Below are positions 50,521 through 60,049 of a stretch of 64,000 nt of DNA, piece by piece; within the stretch, counting starts at the first letter, position 1, and each line of letters starts with the position of its first letter. Under the pieces are notes generated by a model. That model was not told where the DNA came from. It did no database searches and worked only from the letters and a program-made list of their open reading frames with translations. The position numbers were made by a program, and so were the translations under genes. The stretch comes from Halolamina rubra. GTDB taxonomy: Archaea; Halobacteriota; Halobacteria; Halobacteriales; Haloferacaceae. The stretch is taken from contig NZ_BBJN01000008.1 of the NCBI RefSeq assembly GCF_000739555.1, positions 42,869 through 106,868 on the forward strand, written 5' to 3'.

Positions 50521-51471
50521 ATGGTTTCGACGTACACGCTGGGGATGGCGGTCCTCGCCGTCGGCGTCATCGTGCTCTGCCTCCTCCTCATCATCCCGCC
50601 GAGTTCCGTGCGACTGGCGTTCCGGTCGTTCGAGCGCCGCACGGGCACTCCGACGGCGGCGATGGTGGTCGCGTCCGCGTTCGCCCTCGCGCTACTCACG
50701 CTCGGTATCGCCGGATCGAACGCCGGCGGCGGCGAGTTCGACGTCGTCGACGGCCTGTTCTCGGTCGGCGGCGCACTCGGCCCACTCGGCGTCGCCGTCG
50801 GACTGGCGGGGCACACCATGCGGAGTCGGCTCGGTGCCGCCGACGACTGCACGACCGGGAACCCCGACACGGGCGTCGTCGCCGTCGACGGCTCGCTCAC
50901 CCCCATCGACGGCACGTTCGAGATACCCGACACCGACGGTGACGTTCTCTCCTGTGCGTACGCGCTCCAGAAGGACCGAGGGCTCACCTCCAGTCGGCCG
51001 GTGTGGGTCACCGTCGCGGAAGGGGAGCGCACCCGCCCGTTCGCAGTCGACGACGGCAGCGGCGAACTTCGAGTCGACGAGGACGCCGTGTCGATCCACT
51101 CGGGCGAGCTTTCCCGGCGAAGCTACAGCATTTCGCTCCCGGAGGACGAACCAGTACCCGACGACGTGGCGGCGTTCCTCTCCGCGGCTGGTGTCGACAG
51201 TCCTGAGCCTCCCAGGGCGGATCACCGGCTCCGACTCAGACCACTCGCCCCGGGGAACACCGCCACCGTCGTCGGCGAGTACGACCGCGTTACGAAGCCG
51301 AGCGACGCGTTCTGGGGCGTCTCTGACGGTGACGGGCCGGCGTACCTGTTCCCGGGCGAGCTGGACAGCGTCCGCTCGCGTCTCGCGAAACGGAGCAGAT
51401 GGCTGACCGGCGTCAGCGCCCTCCTCACACTGGTCGGCGTCGGCTACGTCGCGACGCTGTTCCTCCCGTAG
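50521..51471 (+). CDS. Membrane protein with a GIDE-like domain
   Basis: 316 residues from ATG 50521 (MVSTYTLGMAVLAVGVIVLCLLLI). It has three or four N-terminal hydrophobic segments up to ~residue 100. Then a soluble region (GTFEIPDTDGDVLSCAYALQKDRG ... RPFAVDDGSGELRVDEDAVSI) has the order and spacing of the GIDE domain (L-x-C-x-Y-x-L-x6-RG-L, then P-F-x-V-D-D-G-x-G-x-x-x-V-D). A last hydrophobic segment ends the protein. The GIDE family includes eukaryotic E3 ligase MULAN; archaeal members have unknown roles. Confidence 0.7.
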   Translation: MVSTYTLGMAVLAVGVIVLCLLLIIPPSSVRLAFRSFERRTGTPTAAMVVASAFALALLTLGIAGSNAGGGEFDVVDGLFSVGGALGPLGVAVGLAGHTMRSRLGAADDCTTGNPDTGVVAVDGSLTPIDGTFEIPDTDGDVLSCAYALQKDRGLTSSRPVWVTVAEGERTRPFAVDDGSGELRVDEDAVSIHSGELSRRSYSISLPEDEPVPDDVAAFLSAAGVDSPEPPRADHRLRLRPLAPGNTATVVGEYDRVTKPSDAFWGVSDGDGPAYLFPGELDSVRSRLAKRSRWLTGVSALLTLVGVGYVATLFLP

Positions 51472-51521
51472 GCGACTCTCGCGTCCACAAGACACCTATA
51501 CCGCCCGACAAACCCGACCCT

Positions 51522-52334
51522 ATGGGCGAACACGCCGCGGTCGACGCCGTCGACGACCCCGTCACGGTCGACCGCATCGCCGCCGACCTCCGCGACCTAG
51601 GTGTCGACGCGGGCGACACGCTCCTCGTGCACAGCGCGCTCTCGGAACTCGGCTGGGTCGCGGGCGGCCCCCAAGCCGTCGTCGACGCACTCCAGCGCGT
51701 CGTGACCGAGAGCGGCACCGTGGTCATGCCGACCCACTCGACGCAGTACAGCGATCCGTCGGTATGGTCGAACCCACCTGTTCCGGAGGACTGGATCCCC
51801 CAGATCCGCGAGTCGATGCCGCCCTACCGGCCCGCGGTGACGCCGACGCGCTCCATGGGTGCTGTCGCTGAGTGCTTCCGGGACTACCCGGGGACTGTTC
51901 GGAGCCAGCACCCACTCTACTCCTTCGCGGCGTGGGGCGCCGACGCCGCGGCGGTGGTCGACGCCCACAGCTTCGCGAACGGGATGGGTGAGGACTCCCC
52001 GCTCGCCCGAGTGTACGAACGCGAGGGCTCGGTGCTCCTGCTCGGCACCGACCACGCGACGAACACCTCCCTCCACCTCGCGGAGTACCGCGCCGACGTC
52101 GACGCCGGCGAGACGACCGCGGGCGCGCCGGTCTTGCACGACGGCGATCGCGAGTGGGTCGAGTGGATGGATATCGAGCACGACAACGGCGACTTTCCGG
52201 AGATCGGTGCGGCGTTCGAGGCGGCGCACCCCGACGCGGTCGCTACGGGCGAGGTGGGCGCGGCGACGGCCAAACTGGTCGATCAGCCAGCGCTGGTCGA
52301 CTTCGCCGTCGAGTGGCTAACCACGCACCGGTGA
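51522..52334 (+). CDS. Aminoglycoside 3-N-acetyltransferase-like protein (AAC(3) family)
   Basis: 270 residues from ATG 51522. The family blocks are in order: DTLLVHSALSELGWVAGGPQAVVDALQRVV, VVMPTHSTQYSDPSVW, RSQHPLYSFAAWG, GMGEDSPLARVYEREGSVLLLG and DRTN-like HATNTSLHLAEYR. This is the acetyl-CoA-dependent Antibiotic_NAT family. Archaea are little affected by aminoglycosides, so the real acceptor is probably a metabolite amine. Stand-alone gene. Confidence 0.9.
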   Translation: MGEHAAVDAVDDPVTVDRIAADLRDLGVDAGDTLLVHSALSELGWVAGGPQAVVDALQRVVTESGTVVMPTHSTQYSDPSVWSNPPVPEDWIPQIRESMPPYRPAVTPTRSMGAVAECFRDYPGTVRSQHPLYSFAAWGADAAAVVDAHSFANGMGEDSPLARVYEREGSVLLLGTDHATNTSLHLAEYRADVDAGETTAGAPVLHDGDREWVEWMDIEHDNGDFPEIGAAFEAAHPDAVATGEVGAATAKLVDQPALVDFAVEWLTTHR

Positions 52335-52378
52335 GCTATTACTGCAGAAATTCGGGGAGGGGTGTCGCTCTCCCGTGA

Positions 52379-52627
52379 TTACTCGGCTCCGGCCGGATCT
52401 ATGCCGAGTTCCAGAAGCTCCTCGTCGGCCGGTTCGCGACCCTCACCGTGGTACCCTGCCACTGCTTCGTCGAGGTTATCGAGGGCCGCTTCCCGCGTTC
52501 GGCCCTGAGAACTGACGCCCGTTTCCTCGTCGCGAGCGACCCACCACTCTTCGTCTTCAGCGAGCGTGAGCGTGATCTGCTGGGCCCCGTCTGGTTCGCC
52601 CGCACTACCGGGGTTGTCGCTACTCAT
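52379..52627 (-). CDS. HicB-like antitoxin domain protein without a HicA partner
   Basis: 82 residues from ATG 52627. It has the HicB partial-RNase-H fold motif EWWVARDEETGVSSQGRTREAALDNLDEAV (residues ~27-56) with the W-x-A-R-D and SQGxTxEEAL pattern. It has no DNA-binding C-terminal domain. No HicA reading frame is seen on either side, so it is probably an orphan antitoxin. Convergent to the AAC(3)-like gene, 44 bases away. Confidence 0.85.
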   Translation of the reverse strand: MSSDNPGSAGEPDGAQQITLTLAEDEEWWVARDEETGVSSQGRTREAALDNLDEAVAGYHGEGREPADEELLELGIDPAGAE

Positions 52628-52722
52628 ACACCGATATCGACGCTACCGCGGCAAAAGTGTACGGCAGCTCGCGAACCACCCCGACCGACACCGTTTAACT
52701 CCGGGACCCACTGCTCCCCACA

Positions 52723-55486
52723 ATGCGACTTCGGGGCCCCATCGTCGACGTCGGCGAACCGCGAACCGCGGGCGGCGCCGACCTCGTCGAGCTCACGATC
52801 CGGCCCGAGCGCGGCGCCGGCGACCCGACCACGGTGACGCTCTGGAACAAGTGGTCCGAAACCGCCGAGTACGCCGAGGCGGGGATGGAGCTACTCGTCA
52901 CCGACGCCGACGAGGACGAGTTCCGCGGCGAGACGACGTACGAGACCACCCCCGACTCGTGGGTCGTGCTCGAACCGGAGTTCCTCGTCGACGTGACCGC
53001 CGTCCGCTCGTGGGTGCAGTGCCCGCGGATGTACTACCTGAACAAGCTCTCCGGTGTGCCGCTGAAGTACCCCGTGGTGAAGGGGACCGTCGTCCACGAG
53101 GTGTTCGGCGACCTGCTGCGCGGCCGCGATCTCGACGACGCCATCGACCAGCGCGTCGCGGAGGCCGGCCTCGAACTCGGCGCGCTGGGGTACGACCGCG
53201 AGGAGGTCGAGAACGAGGTGCGCCGGAACGCCGCGGCCGTCGAGGGCTGGCTCGAACAGGGCACCCTCACCGAGGAGGACACCTGGCGCTCTGAGTACAC
53301 GCTCATCTCGCCCACCTTCGGCCTGAAGGGCCGCGCCGACGCCCTGCGCCGGGGGATGCCCGTCGAACTCAAGACGGGGAAGAACACCAAGCGCGAGCCG
53401 CGCTTCCAGGACAAGATGCAGGCGGCCTGCTACGCGCTGATGCTGGAGGAGCAGGGCGTCGACGCCGACACGGGGACGCTCCTCTACACGAAGAACACCG
53501 CGCTCGAACGCGCCGAGGAGACCGGCGACCTCTCGCCGGCGAAGGAGTTCTCCGTGGGGCCGGGCCTCCTCAAGTTCGTCGTCCGAACCCGGAACGAGCT
53601 GGCGGCGATGGAGTTCGACGCCTCGATCCCCACGGGGTTCGAGGCCGACGCCACCTGCCAGTACTGCTTCGAGCAGGACACCTGCATGGTCGTCTCCGGG
53701 CGCCTCGATCAGGAGTCCAAAGCCGGCCAGATCGGCGAACCGCTCCCCCCCGAGGAGCGGGCGTACTTCGAGGGGTTCTACCAGTCGATCGAGGCCGAGC
53801 GCCGCGAGGTCCACGCCGAGTACCGGAAGCTCTGGGAGCAGGACGCCCAGGAGCGCGCCGACGACGACCGTGCGCTGATCGACCTCGAGCCGATCGACCG
53901 CGAGGCGATCCCGGGCGGGCGCTGGCGCCTCCGGGCCCGGAAGGCCGACGACGCCGTCTCGAAGCTCCGCGAGGGCGACGTGGCGCTCGCGAGCGACGGC
54001 GACCCCGTGCAGGGCCACGCGGAGCTCTGCCGGATTCAGAGCCTCGGGAGCGGGAAAGCCGGCGCCGAGATCGTCGTCGAGGCCGACGAGCCCGTCGACG
54101 TGCGCCGGCTCGACGTGTACCCCTCCGAGCTCTCCGTCGACCGGATGCTGACCGCGCTCCACGACGGCGTCCTCACGGGCGACCCGGACCGGAAGGACGT
54201 GCTGTTCGGGCGTCGGGAGCCCGAGTTCTCGGGGGCCGAGCGGGAGTACGTCGACAACAACGACGCCCAGAACGAGGCGGTCAACCTCGCGATCCGTGCG
54301 GAGGACTTCGCGCTGGTCCACGGGCCGCCCGGGACCGGGAAGACGTACACCATCGCGCAGACGGTGCAAGCGATGATCGAGCAGGGCGAGCGCGTGCTGC
54401 TCTCGGCGTTCACCAACCGTGCGGTCGACAACGCGCTCGAGGCGGTGCTGGACCAAGGCGTCGACGAGAGCGAGATCGTCCGGGTTGGCACGGAGTCCGG
54501 GATCCGCGAGGACATGCAACACCTCCACCTGGCGGAGGAAGGCGACCCCGGCGACCGCATCGCCGAACTGAAGGACGCCTCGCTGGTGGCGGCGACGACA
54601 GCCTCCTGCGGCTCCCGCGTGATGCGCGAGGAGGCGTTCGACGTGGCGCTGGTCGACGAGGCCTCCCAGTTGACCGAGCCCGCGACGCTCGCGGCGATCA
54701 ACCTCGCCGAGCGGTTCGTGCTCGTCGGCGACCACGAGCAGCTCCCGCCCGTGGTGCAGGCCGAGGGCGGCGAAGCGTGGACCAGCGAGTACGGGCTGGC
54801 TGAAGCGGACGGCGGCACCACGACCGGCGAGGGCGCCGACGGCGAGGCCATCGACGGCCGGCCGGCCCGGCTCGACCTCTCGACCTCGCTGTTCGAGCGC
54901 CTGCACGAACTGGCCCCGGAGGCGTCGGTGTTGTTGGACCGCCAGTACCGGATGGCCCAGCGCATCCAGGCGTTCCCCTCGCGGGAGTTCTACGACGGCG
55001 CGCTCCGCCCCGCGAACGGCGCAGTCGCGGCCCAGCGGCTCTCGGACCTCGACGGGGTCGATGCGGAGGGGCTCCCCACCGAGCTTCAGGATCCCGTCGC
55101 CTTCGTCGACCCCGACGGCGAGCGCGTGGGCAACACCAACCCCGCGGAGGCCGACCGCGTGGCCGAGATCGTCGACCAGTTCGTCGCGGCGGGCGTCGAT
55201 CCGGACGACATCGGCGTCATCGCGCCGTTCCGCGCGCAGGTCGCCGAGATCAACCGACGCGTCGACGCCACCGTCGACACGGTCGACCGGTTCCAGGGGT
55301 CGAGCGAGGAGGTGATTGTCGTCTCCTTCGTCGCCACGGGCGACCTCGACGGCCCGATCTACGACGACCCGCGGCGGATGAACGTCGCGCTCACGCGGGC
55401 GAAGAAGTCCTCGTCCTCGTCGGCGACGCGGGCGCGCTCGGGTCGGACCCGTTTTACGCGCACATGCTCGATTGGGCGCGTCGATA
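52723..55486 (+). CDS. Dna2-like nuclease-helicase (Cas4-like domain plus SF1 helicase), frameshifted near its end
   Basis: N-terminal nuclease domain: iron-sulfur cysteines Cys100 and Cys312, Cys315, Cys321; His125 in GTVVHEV; the metal residues in GLKGRADAL and VELKTGK (PD-(D/E)XK type). Helicase domain: Walker A GPPGTGKT at ~534-541, Walker B VALVDEASQL at ~638-647 and later QYRMAQRIQAFPS and GVIAPFRAQV. At 55405-55410 and 55437-55441 the frame jumps twice. With one base restored in each run the end reads TRAKKSLVLVGDAGALGSDPFYAHMLDWARR and stops at 55484-55486 (921 residues). It probably processes flaps or recombination intermediates. Confidence 0.92.
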
Positions 55487-55630
55487 GACCAAACGCGTCA
55501 CTTTTCAAAAATTAACCGACGGGGGCCGGGGGAAGTTCCCGGACGTATCCCGGCAAGTCGTGGGGTCGGCCCACAAGCCTTTTGTTCGGCATGCACGTGA
55601 CTCTCGACCAACGATGAGGGGAGCGCACGT
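55487..55630. other. AT-richer spacer between the helicase and cetZ genes
   Basis: 144 bases. CTTTTCAAAAATTAAC at 55501-55516 is the clearest A/T-rich word and may be the helicase's terminator or the cetZ promoter region. A second candidate element, GCCTTTTGTTCGG, at 55577-55589 is better placed for the cetZ start at 55631. No gene seen. Confidence 0.4.
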
Positions 55631-56815
55631 ATGAAGCTGGCAATGATCGGCTTCGGCCAGGCCGGGGGCAAGATCGTCGACAAGTTCGTCGGCTACGACG
55701 CCGAGCAGGGGTCGAACATCGTCCGCGCGGCTGTGGCCGTCAACACCGCGAAAGCGGACCTGATGGGGCTCGAGAACATCCCCGAGAGCCAACGGGTGCT
55801 CATCGGGCAGTCCCGCGTGAAGGGTCACGGCGTCGGCGCCGACAACGAGCTCGGCGCGGAGATCGCCGAGGAGGACATGGACGAGGTGCAGGGCGCCATC
55901 GACTCCATCCCGGTCCACGAGGTCGACGCGTTCCTCGTGATCGCCGGGCTGGGCGGCGGCACCGGCTCCGGCGGCGCGCCCGTCATCTCGAAACACCTCA
56001 AGCGCATCTACACCGAGCCGGTCTACGGGATGGGGATCCTGCCGGGCTCGGACGAGGGCGGGATCTACACGCTCAACGCCGCGCGCTCGTTCCAGACGTT
56101 CGTCCGCGAGGTGGACAACCTCCTCGTGTTCGACAACGACGCCTGGCGCAAGACCGGCGAGTCCGTCCAAGGCGGCTACGACCAGATCAACGACGAGATC
56201 GTCAAGCGCTTCGGCATCCTGTTCGGCGCCGGCGAGGTCGAGCAGGGCGGCGAGGTCGCCGAGAGCGTCGTCGACTCCTCGGAGATCATCAACACACTCG
56301 CGGGGGGCGGCGTCTCCACCGTCGGCTACGCCCGCGAGGAGGTCGAGAACACGGGCGGCGGCAACGGCGGCCTGCTCTCGCGACTCACCGGCGGCGAGGA
56401 GGAGGACGAGCTCGACACCGCCCACACGACGAATCGCATCACCAGCCTCGTCCGGAAGGCCGCGCTCGGGCGGCTCACGCTCCCCTGTGAGATCGAGGGC
56501 AGCGAACGCGCGCTACTCGTGATGGCCGGCCCGCCGAAGTACCTCAACCGGAAAGGCATCGAGCGCGGGCGGAAGTGGCTCGAGGAGCAGACGGGCTCGA
56601 TGGAGGTCCGCGGCGGGGACTACCCCGTCCGCGGCGCGAACTTCGTCGCCGGCGTGATCCTGCTGTCGGGCGTGAACAACGTCCCGCGGATCAAGGAGCT
56701 CCAGCAGGTCGCGATCGAGGCACAGGACAACATCGAGGACATCCGCGACGAGAGCGAGGAGAACCTCGAGGAGCTCGTCAACGACGACGACGACGAGCTC
56801 GAGTCGCTGTTCTGA
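55631..56815 (+). CDS. cetZ: CetZ-like tubulin superfamily GTPase
   Basis: 394 residues. The tubulin/FtsZ signature GGGTGSGG lies at 108-115 (VIAGLGGGTGSGGAPV). The N-terminus MKLAMIGFGQAGGKIVDKF is the CetZ form, and the T7-type loop NNVPRIKE comes near the end. CetZ proteins polymerise under GTP and, in Haloferax volcanii, control rod-shape development and motility. The C-terminal EELVNDDDDELESLF is the acidic tail. The ATG at 55631 is followed 14 bases after its stop by cofC, so transcription is probably joint. Confidence 0.95.
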   Translation: MKLAMIGFGQAGGKIVDKFVGYDAEQGSNIVRAAVAVNTAKADLMGLENIPESQRVLIGQSRVKGHGVGADNELGAEIAEEDMDEVQGAIDSIPVHEVDAFLVIAGLGGGTGSGGAPVISKHLKRIYTEPVYGMGILPGSDEGGIYTLNAARSFQTFVREVDNLLVFDNDAWRKTGESVQGGYDQINDEIVKRFGILFGAGEVEQGGEVAESVVDSSEIINTLAGGGVSTVGYAREEVENTGGGNGGLLSRLTGGEEEDELDTAHTTNRITSLVRKAALGRLTLPCEIEGSERALLVMAGPPKYLNRKGIERGRKWLEEQTGSMEVRGGDYPVRGANFVAGVILLSGVNNVPRIKELQQVAIEAQDNIEDIRDESEENLEELVNDDDDELESLF

Positions 56816-56829
56816 GCCCCCCGCCCCTC

Positions 56830-57441
56830 GTGCGAACCGTCGTTCCGTTCTCGACCGACCGGCCGAAATCTCGGCTGGCCGACGTTCTCACCCCCGACGA
56901 GCGACGCGAGTTCGCCGCGGCGATGCTCGCGGACGTGCTCGCCGCGCTCGACGGCGTCGACCGCGACCTCGACGTGACGGTGCTCGCGACCGATTCGGTC
57001 GACGTGGACGCGCCGGTCGTCGTCGACGACCGCCCGCTGACGGCGGCGGTGAACGATCGCCTCGACACGGTGCCGACCGCGGTGGTGATGGCCGACCTCG
57101 CGCTCGCGACGCCCGCGGCGCTCGAAACCCTCCTCGACTCTGAGGCTGACCTCGCGATCGCCGCGGGGCTCGGCGGCGGCACGAACGCCTTCCTCGCCCG
57201 CGACGCCGCGTTCCACGTCGACTACCACGGCGCCTCCTACCGCGACCACCTCGCCATCGCCAGCGAGAACGACCTGTCGGTCAGGGAGGTCGACTCCCGA
57301 CTGCTCGCGGTGGACATCGACGAGCCCGCGGACCTGACCGAGGTGCTGCTCCACGGCGACGGTGCCGCACGCGACTGGCTCGTGGACGCCGGGTTCGAAC
57401 TGGACGTGGGCGGCGGGCGGGTCGAAGTCGTTCGGGAGTAG
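56830..57441 (+). CDS. cofC: 2-phospho-L-lactate guanylyltransferase CofC
   Basis: 203 residues from GTG 56830 (VRTVVPFSTDRPKSRLADVL). The fold is a small nucleotidyltransferase. The opening PFSTDRPKSRL with its later DLALATPAALETLLDS and AAGLGGGTNAFL match CofC, which activates 2-phospho-L-lactate (or phosphoenolpyruvate) with GTP in F420 synthesis. The start is weakly supported by position and homology. It is followed by cofG 54 bases on, with cofH further right, so the F420 genes cluster in the last 7 kb. Confidence 0.92.
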   Translation: MRTVVPFSTDRPKSRLADVLTPDERREFAAAMLADVLAALDGVDRDLDVTVLATDSVDVDAPVVVDDRPLTAAVNDRLDTVPTAVVMADLALATPAALETLLDSEADLAIAAGLGGGTNAFLARDAAFHVDYHGASYRDHLAIASENDLSVREVDSRLLAVDIDEPADLTEVLLHGDGAARDWLVDAGFELDVGGGRVEVVRE

Positions 57442-57495
57442 CCGAACCCGATCCCGAGTGAAACCTTCATACTCGTCCCCCTGTCACCTCCGAGC

Positions 57496-58665
57496 GTGAT
57501 CCCGGGCGCCGACGAGTACGACGTCGACCTCTCGATCGCCGACGACGAGATCGATCGCCTGCTCGACGTGACGCCCGACGACGTCGACGCCGCCGACGCG
57601 CTCACGTTCTCCCGGAACGTGTTCATCCCGCTCACCACCGCGTGTCGCTACACCTGCACCTACTGCACCTACTACGACGTGCCCGGGGAGGCGACGCTGA
57701 TGTCCCCCGAAGAGATCCGCGAGGAGTGCCGCATCGGCGCCGACGCCGGCTGTACGGAGGCGCTCTTTACTTTCGGCGACGACCCCGACGAGCGATACAC
57801 CGAGATCCACGACCAGCTCGCGGAGTGGGGCCACGACTCGATCCACGAGTACCTGCGTGAGGCCTGCGAGATCGCCCTAGAGGAGGGGCTGCTCCCCCAC
57901 TCCAACCCGGGCGACCAGACCCGCGCGCAGATGGCCGAAGTCGCCGACGTGAACGCCTCGATGGGCGTGATGCTCGAGACGACTGCCGACGTGCGCGCCC
58001 ACTCGGGCGGGCGGCGCAAGAACCCCGGCCAGCGCCTGAACACGATCCGGACCGCGGGCGAGCTGGGCGTGCCGTTCACCACGGGGATCCTCGTCGGCAT
58101 CGGCGAGGACTGGCGCGACCGCGCGGAGAGCCTGCTGGCGATCCGCGAGCTCCACGAGCGCTACGACCATGTCCAGGAGGTGATCGTCCAGAACGTCGTC
58201 CCCAACGAGCGCTCGGACTTCGACCAGCCCGACGTGGCGACGATGCGCCGCGCGGTCGCGATGGCCCGCGCCGCCCTCCCCGAAGAAATCTCGGTGCAGG
58301 TGCCGCCGAACCTCTCGCCCGCCCGCGAGCTGCTCGACTGTGGCGTCGACGACCTCGGCGGCGTCTCGCCGATCACGGACGACTACATCAACCCCGACTA
58401 CGAGTGGCCCGCGCTGCGGGAACTCCGCGACATCGCCGACGACGCGGGCGTGCCGCTGTACGAGCGACTCCCGACGTACGATCGCTACCTCCCGGAGAAC
58501 CTGCGCCGCGGGGGGTTCGACGGCCGGGTCGCCGACGCTCCCGAAGGCGCCGACGACGGCTGGCTCCCGGAACCGGTCCGCGAGCGCGTCGACGCCGACG
58601 ACGCCCACGGCGCGCGGTTCCGGGCGGTCGCGCGCCGCGACGGCCCGCTCTCGCTGCCGGAGTAG
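57496..58665 (+). CDS. cofG: FO synthase subunit CofG (7,8-didemethyl-8-hydroxy-5-deazariboflavin synthase)
   Basis: A 389-residue radical-SAM enzyme; the [4Fe-4S] ligands are Cys50, Cys54 and Cys57 in [11 protein letters not shown]. With CofH it joins tyrosine and 5-amino-6-ribitylamino-uracil to make FO, the chromophore of F420. The ending [23 protein letters not shown] is the CofG family's conserved block (seen here as [21 protein letters not shown]). It starts with GTG. Cytoplasmic. It forms a unit with cofC. Confidence 0.95.
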   Translation: [389 protein letters not shown]

Positions 58666-58687
58666 CCGGTCCTCGCTCCGACCCGAC

Positions 58688-58945
58688 CTACGCGTCGCCC
58701 TCGGACTGGTACGGCTCGCCCACGGCGTTGCGCGGCAGGTTGCTCATCACCTCGCTCTCCAGGTCGTCGGCGGAGTCGAAGCGGTCCTCGTTCGAGTCGG
58801 CGATCACGTCGGCCAACTGCTCGGTGCCGTCGGCGAGCAGCAGCGTCACGCCCTCGCAGGCGTCGGCGGCCGTCTCGTTGTCGAGCGGGTACTCCAGCTC
58901 CGTCAGCGCGTCCGCCAGCTGGTTGAGTTTGAGTTCCTGTTCCAT
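58688..58945 (-). CDS. Small acidic haloarchaeal protein (DUF5789/DUF2795-like)
   Basis: 85 residues from ATG 58945. It opens ELKLNQLADALTELEYPLDNETAAD; the leucine/aspartate-rich helix and the hydrophobic GVTLLLADGTEQL are typical of the DUF5789 family, an abundant haloarchaeal small protein of unknown function. No cysteines or membrane segments. Convergent with cofG, 22 bases apart. Confidence 0.82.
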   Translation of the reverse strand: MEQELKLNQLADALTELEYPLDNETAADACEGVTLLLADGTEQLADVIADSNEDRFDSADDLESEVMSNLPRNAVGEPYQSEGDA

Positions 58946-59067
58946 AGCTAACTGTTGGTCGCCGCGACCATAGCTCTTCGCCGGGCCGTCGACGGCGGCA
59001 TCACCGCGCCGTCCCCCGTGGTCCGGAGCCAGTAGCTCTTTGCGGGGGGCGGTGCTGAGTCGACAGC

Positions 59068-59937
59068 ATGGATCCACTCACGACGCTCCAGTTCGGGCTC
59101 GGCGGCGAGCTGTTCGGCGTCTCGCTGTCGGCACTCGCGGGGCAGGCGGTCGCGTTCGTCCTCGGCTTCGTCGCGACGTGGGCGCTCGGGCGGTTCGTGC
59201 TGATCCCGCTGTTGCTCCGCCTGCTGAAGGCGCGCGGGTTCACGGAGGCGCTGCGGAGCCTGACGAAGAGCGTCGCCAACGCGCTGGTGCTGTTCGCGGC
59301 CGTCGCGGTCGCGTTCATGGCCGCGGGGTTCCCGAGCTTCCTCACCGCGGCCGCGACGCTCTCGGGCGCGCTCGCGCTGGCGGTCGGCTTCGCCGCCCAG
59401 GACCTCGTCGGCAACTTCGTCGCCGGCGTGTTCATCATCAAGGACAAGCCGTTCGAGGTGGGCGACTGGATCAAGTGGAACGACAACTCCGGCCGCGTCG
59501 AGGAGATCGATCTGCGGGTCTCGACGGTCCGGACGTTCGACAACGAGCGCATCACCGTCCCCAACGGCGACCTCGCGAACAACGCGATCACCAACCCCGT
59601 CGCCTACGAGAAGCTGCGACAGAAGTTCGTGTTCGGCATCGGCTACGACGACGACATCGACCTGGCCCGCGAGGCGATCGTCGAGGAGATCGCCGGCGTC
59701 GACGGCGTGCTGACCGACCCCGAGCCGACCACCCGCGTCACCGAGCTCGGCGACTCCGCGGTCGGCATCCAGGCGCGGTTCTGGATCGACGACCCCGACC
59801 GCGGCGACTACGTCGCGGTCCGCAGCGAGGCGGTCCAGCAGGTGAAGGAGCGCTTCGACGCCGAGGGGATCGACATGCCGTACGTCCACCGCCAGCTGGT
59901 GGGCGAGGTCGACGTCAACGAGCGCGCCGAGGCCTGA
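59068..59937 (+). CDS. mscS: MscS-family mechanosensitive channel
   Basis: 289 residues with three or four N-terminal hydrophobic segments. The pore-lining helix TM3 is at ~residues 95-125 (LSGALALAVGFAAQDLVGNFVAGVFIIKDKPF). The conserved MscS beta domain follows: VGDWIKWNDNSGRVEEIDLRVSTVRTFDNERITVPNGDLANN. The C-terminal alpha/beta domain is present, so the gene is full length. It opens under membrane tension and protects against hypo-osmotic shock. The T-rich tract at 59957-59983 after its stop may be the terminator. Confidence 0.95.
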   Translation: MDPLTTLQFGLGGELFGVSLSALAGQAVAFVLGFVATWALGRFVLIPLLLRLLKARGFTEALRSLTKSVANALVLFAAVAVAFMAAGFPSFLTAAATLSGALALAVGFAAQDLVGNFVAGVFIIKDKPFEVGDWIKWNDNSGRVEEIDLRVSTVRTFDNERITVPNGDLANNAITNPVAYEKLRQKFVFGIGYDDDIDLAREAIVEEIAGVDGVLTDPEPTTRVTELGDSAVGIQARFWIDDPDRGDYVAVRSEAVQQVKERFDAEGIDMPYVHRQLVGEVDVNERAEA

Positions 59938-59956
59938 GCAAGGGTCGACGCGTTCC

Positions 59957-59983
59957 CCCTCTCCGTTCCTTTCTTTCTTCCTA
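59957..59983 (+). terminator. T/C-rich tract, putative mscS terminator
   Basis: CCCCTCTCCGTTCCTTTCTTTCTTCC, an unusual pyrimidine run in a G+C-rich neighbourhood, 20 bases after the mscS stop. It has short T tracts (TTTCTTTC) of the kind used by archaeal RNA polymerase. The promoter of the next gene begins just after it. Confidence 0.3.
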
Positions 59984-60049
59984 TTGACGGGTTACAGTAT
60001 CGATACGTGGCCACCAATACTTTTCAGCGCCGGTTCCAAGCCAGCCGCG

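Noticed and set aside
52891..54906. A 671-codon minus-strand frame across the helicase
   Set aside because: It is the antisense shadow of the helicase codons; the helicase has the domains and motifs.
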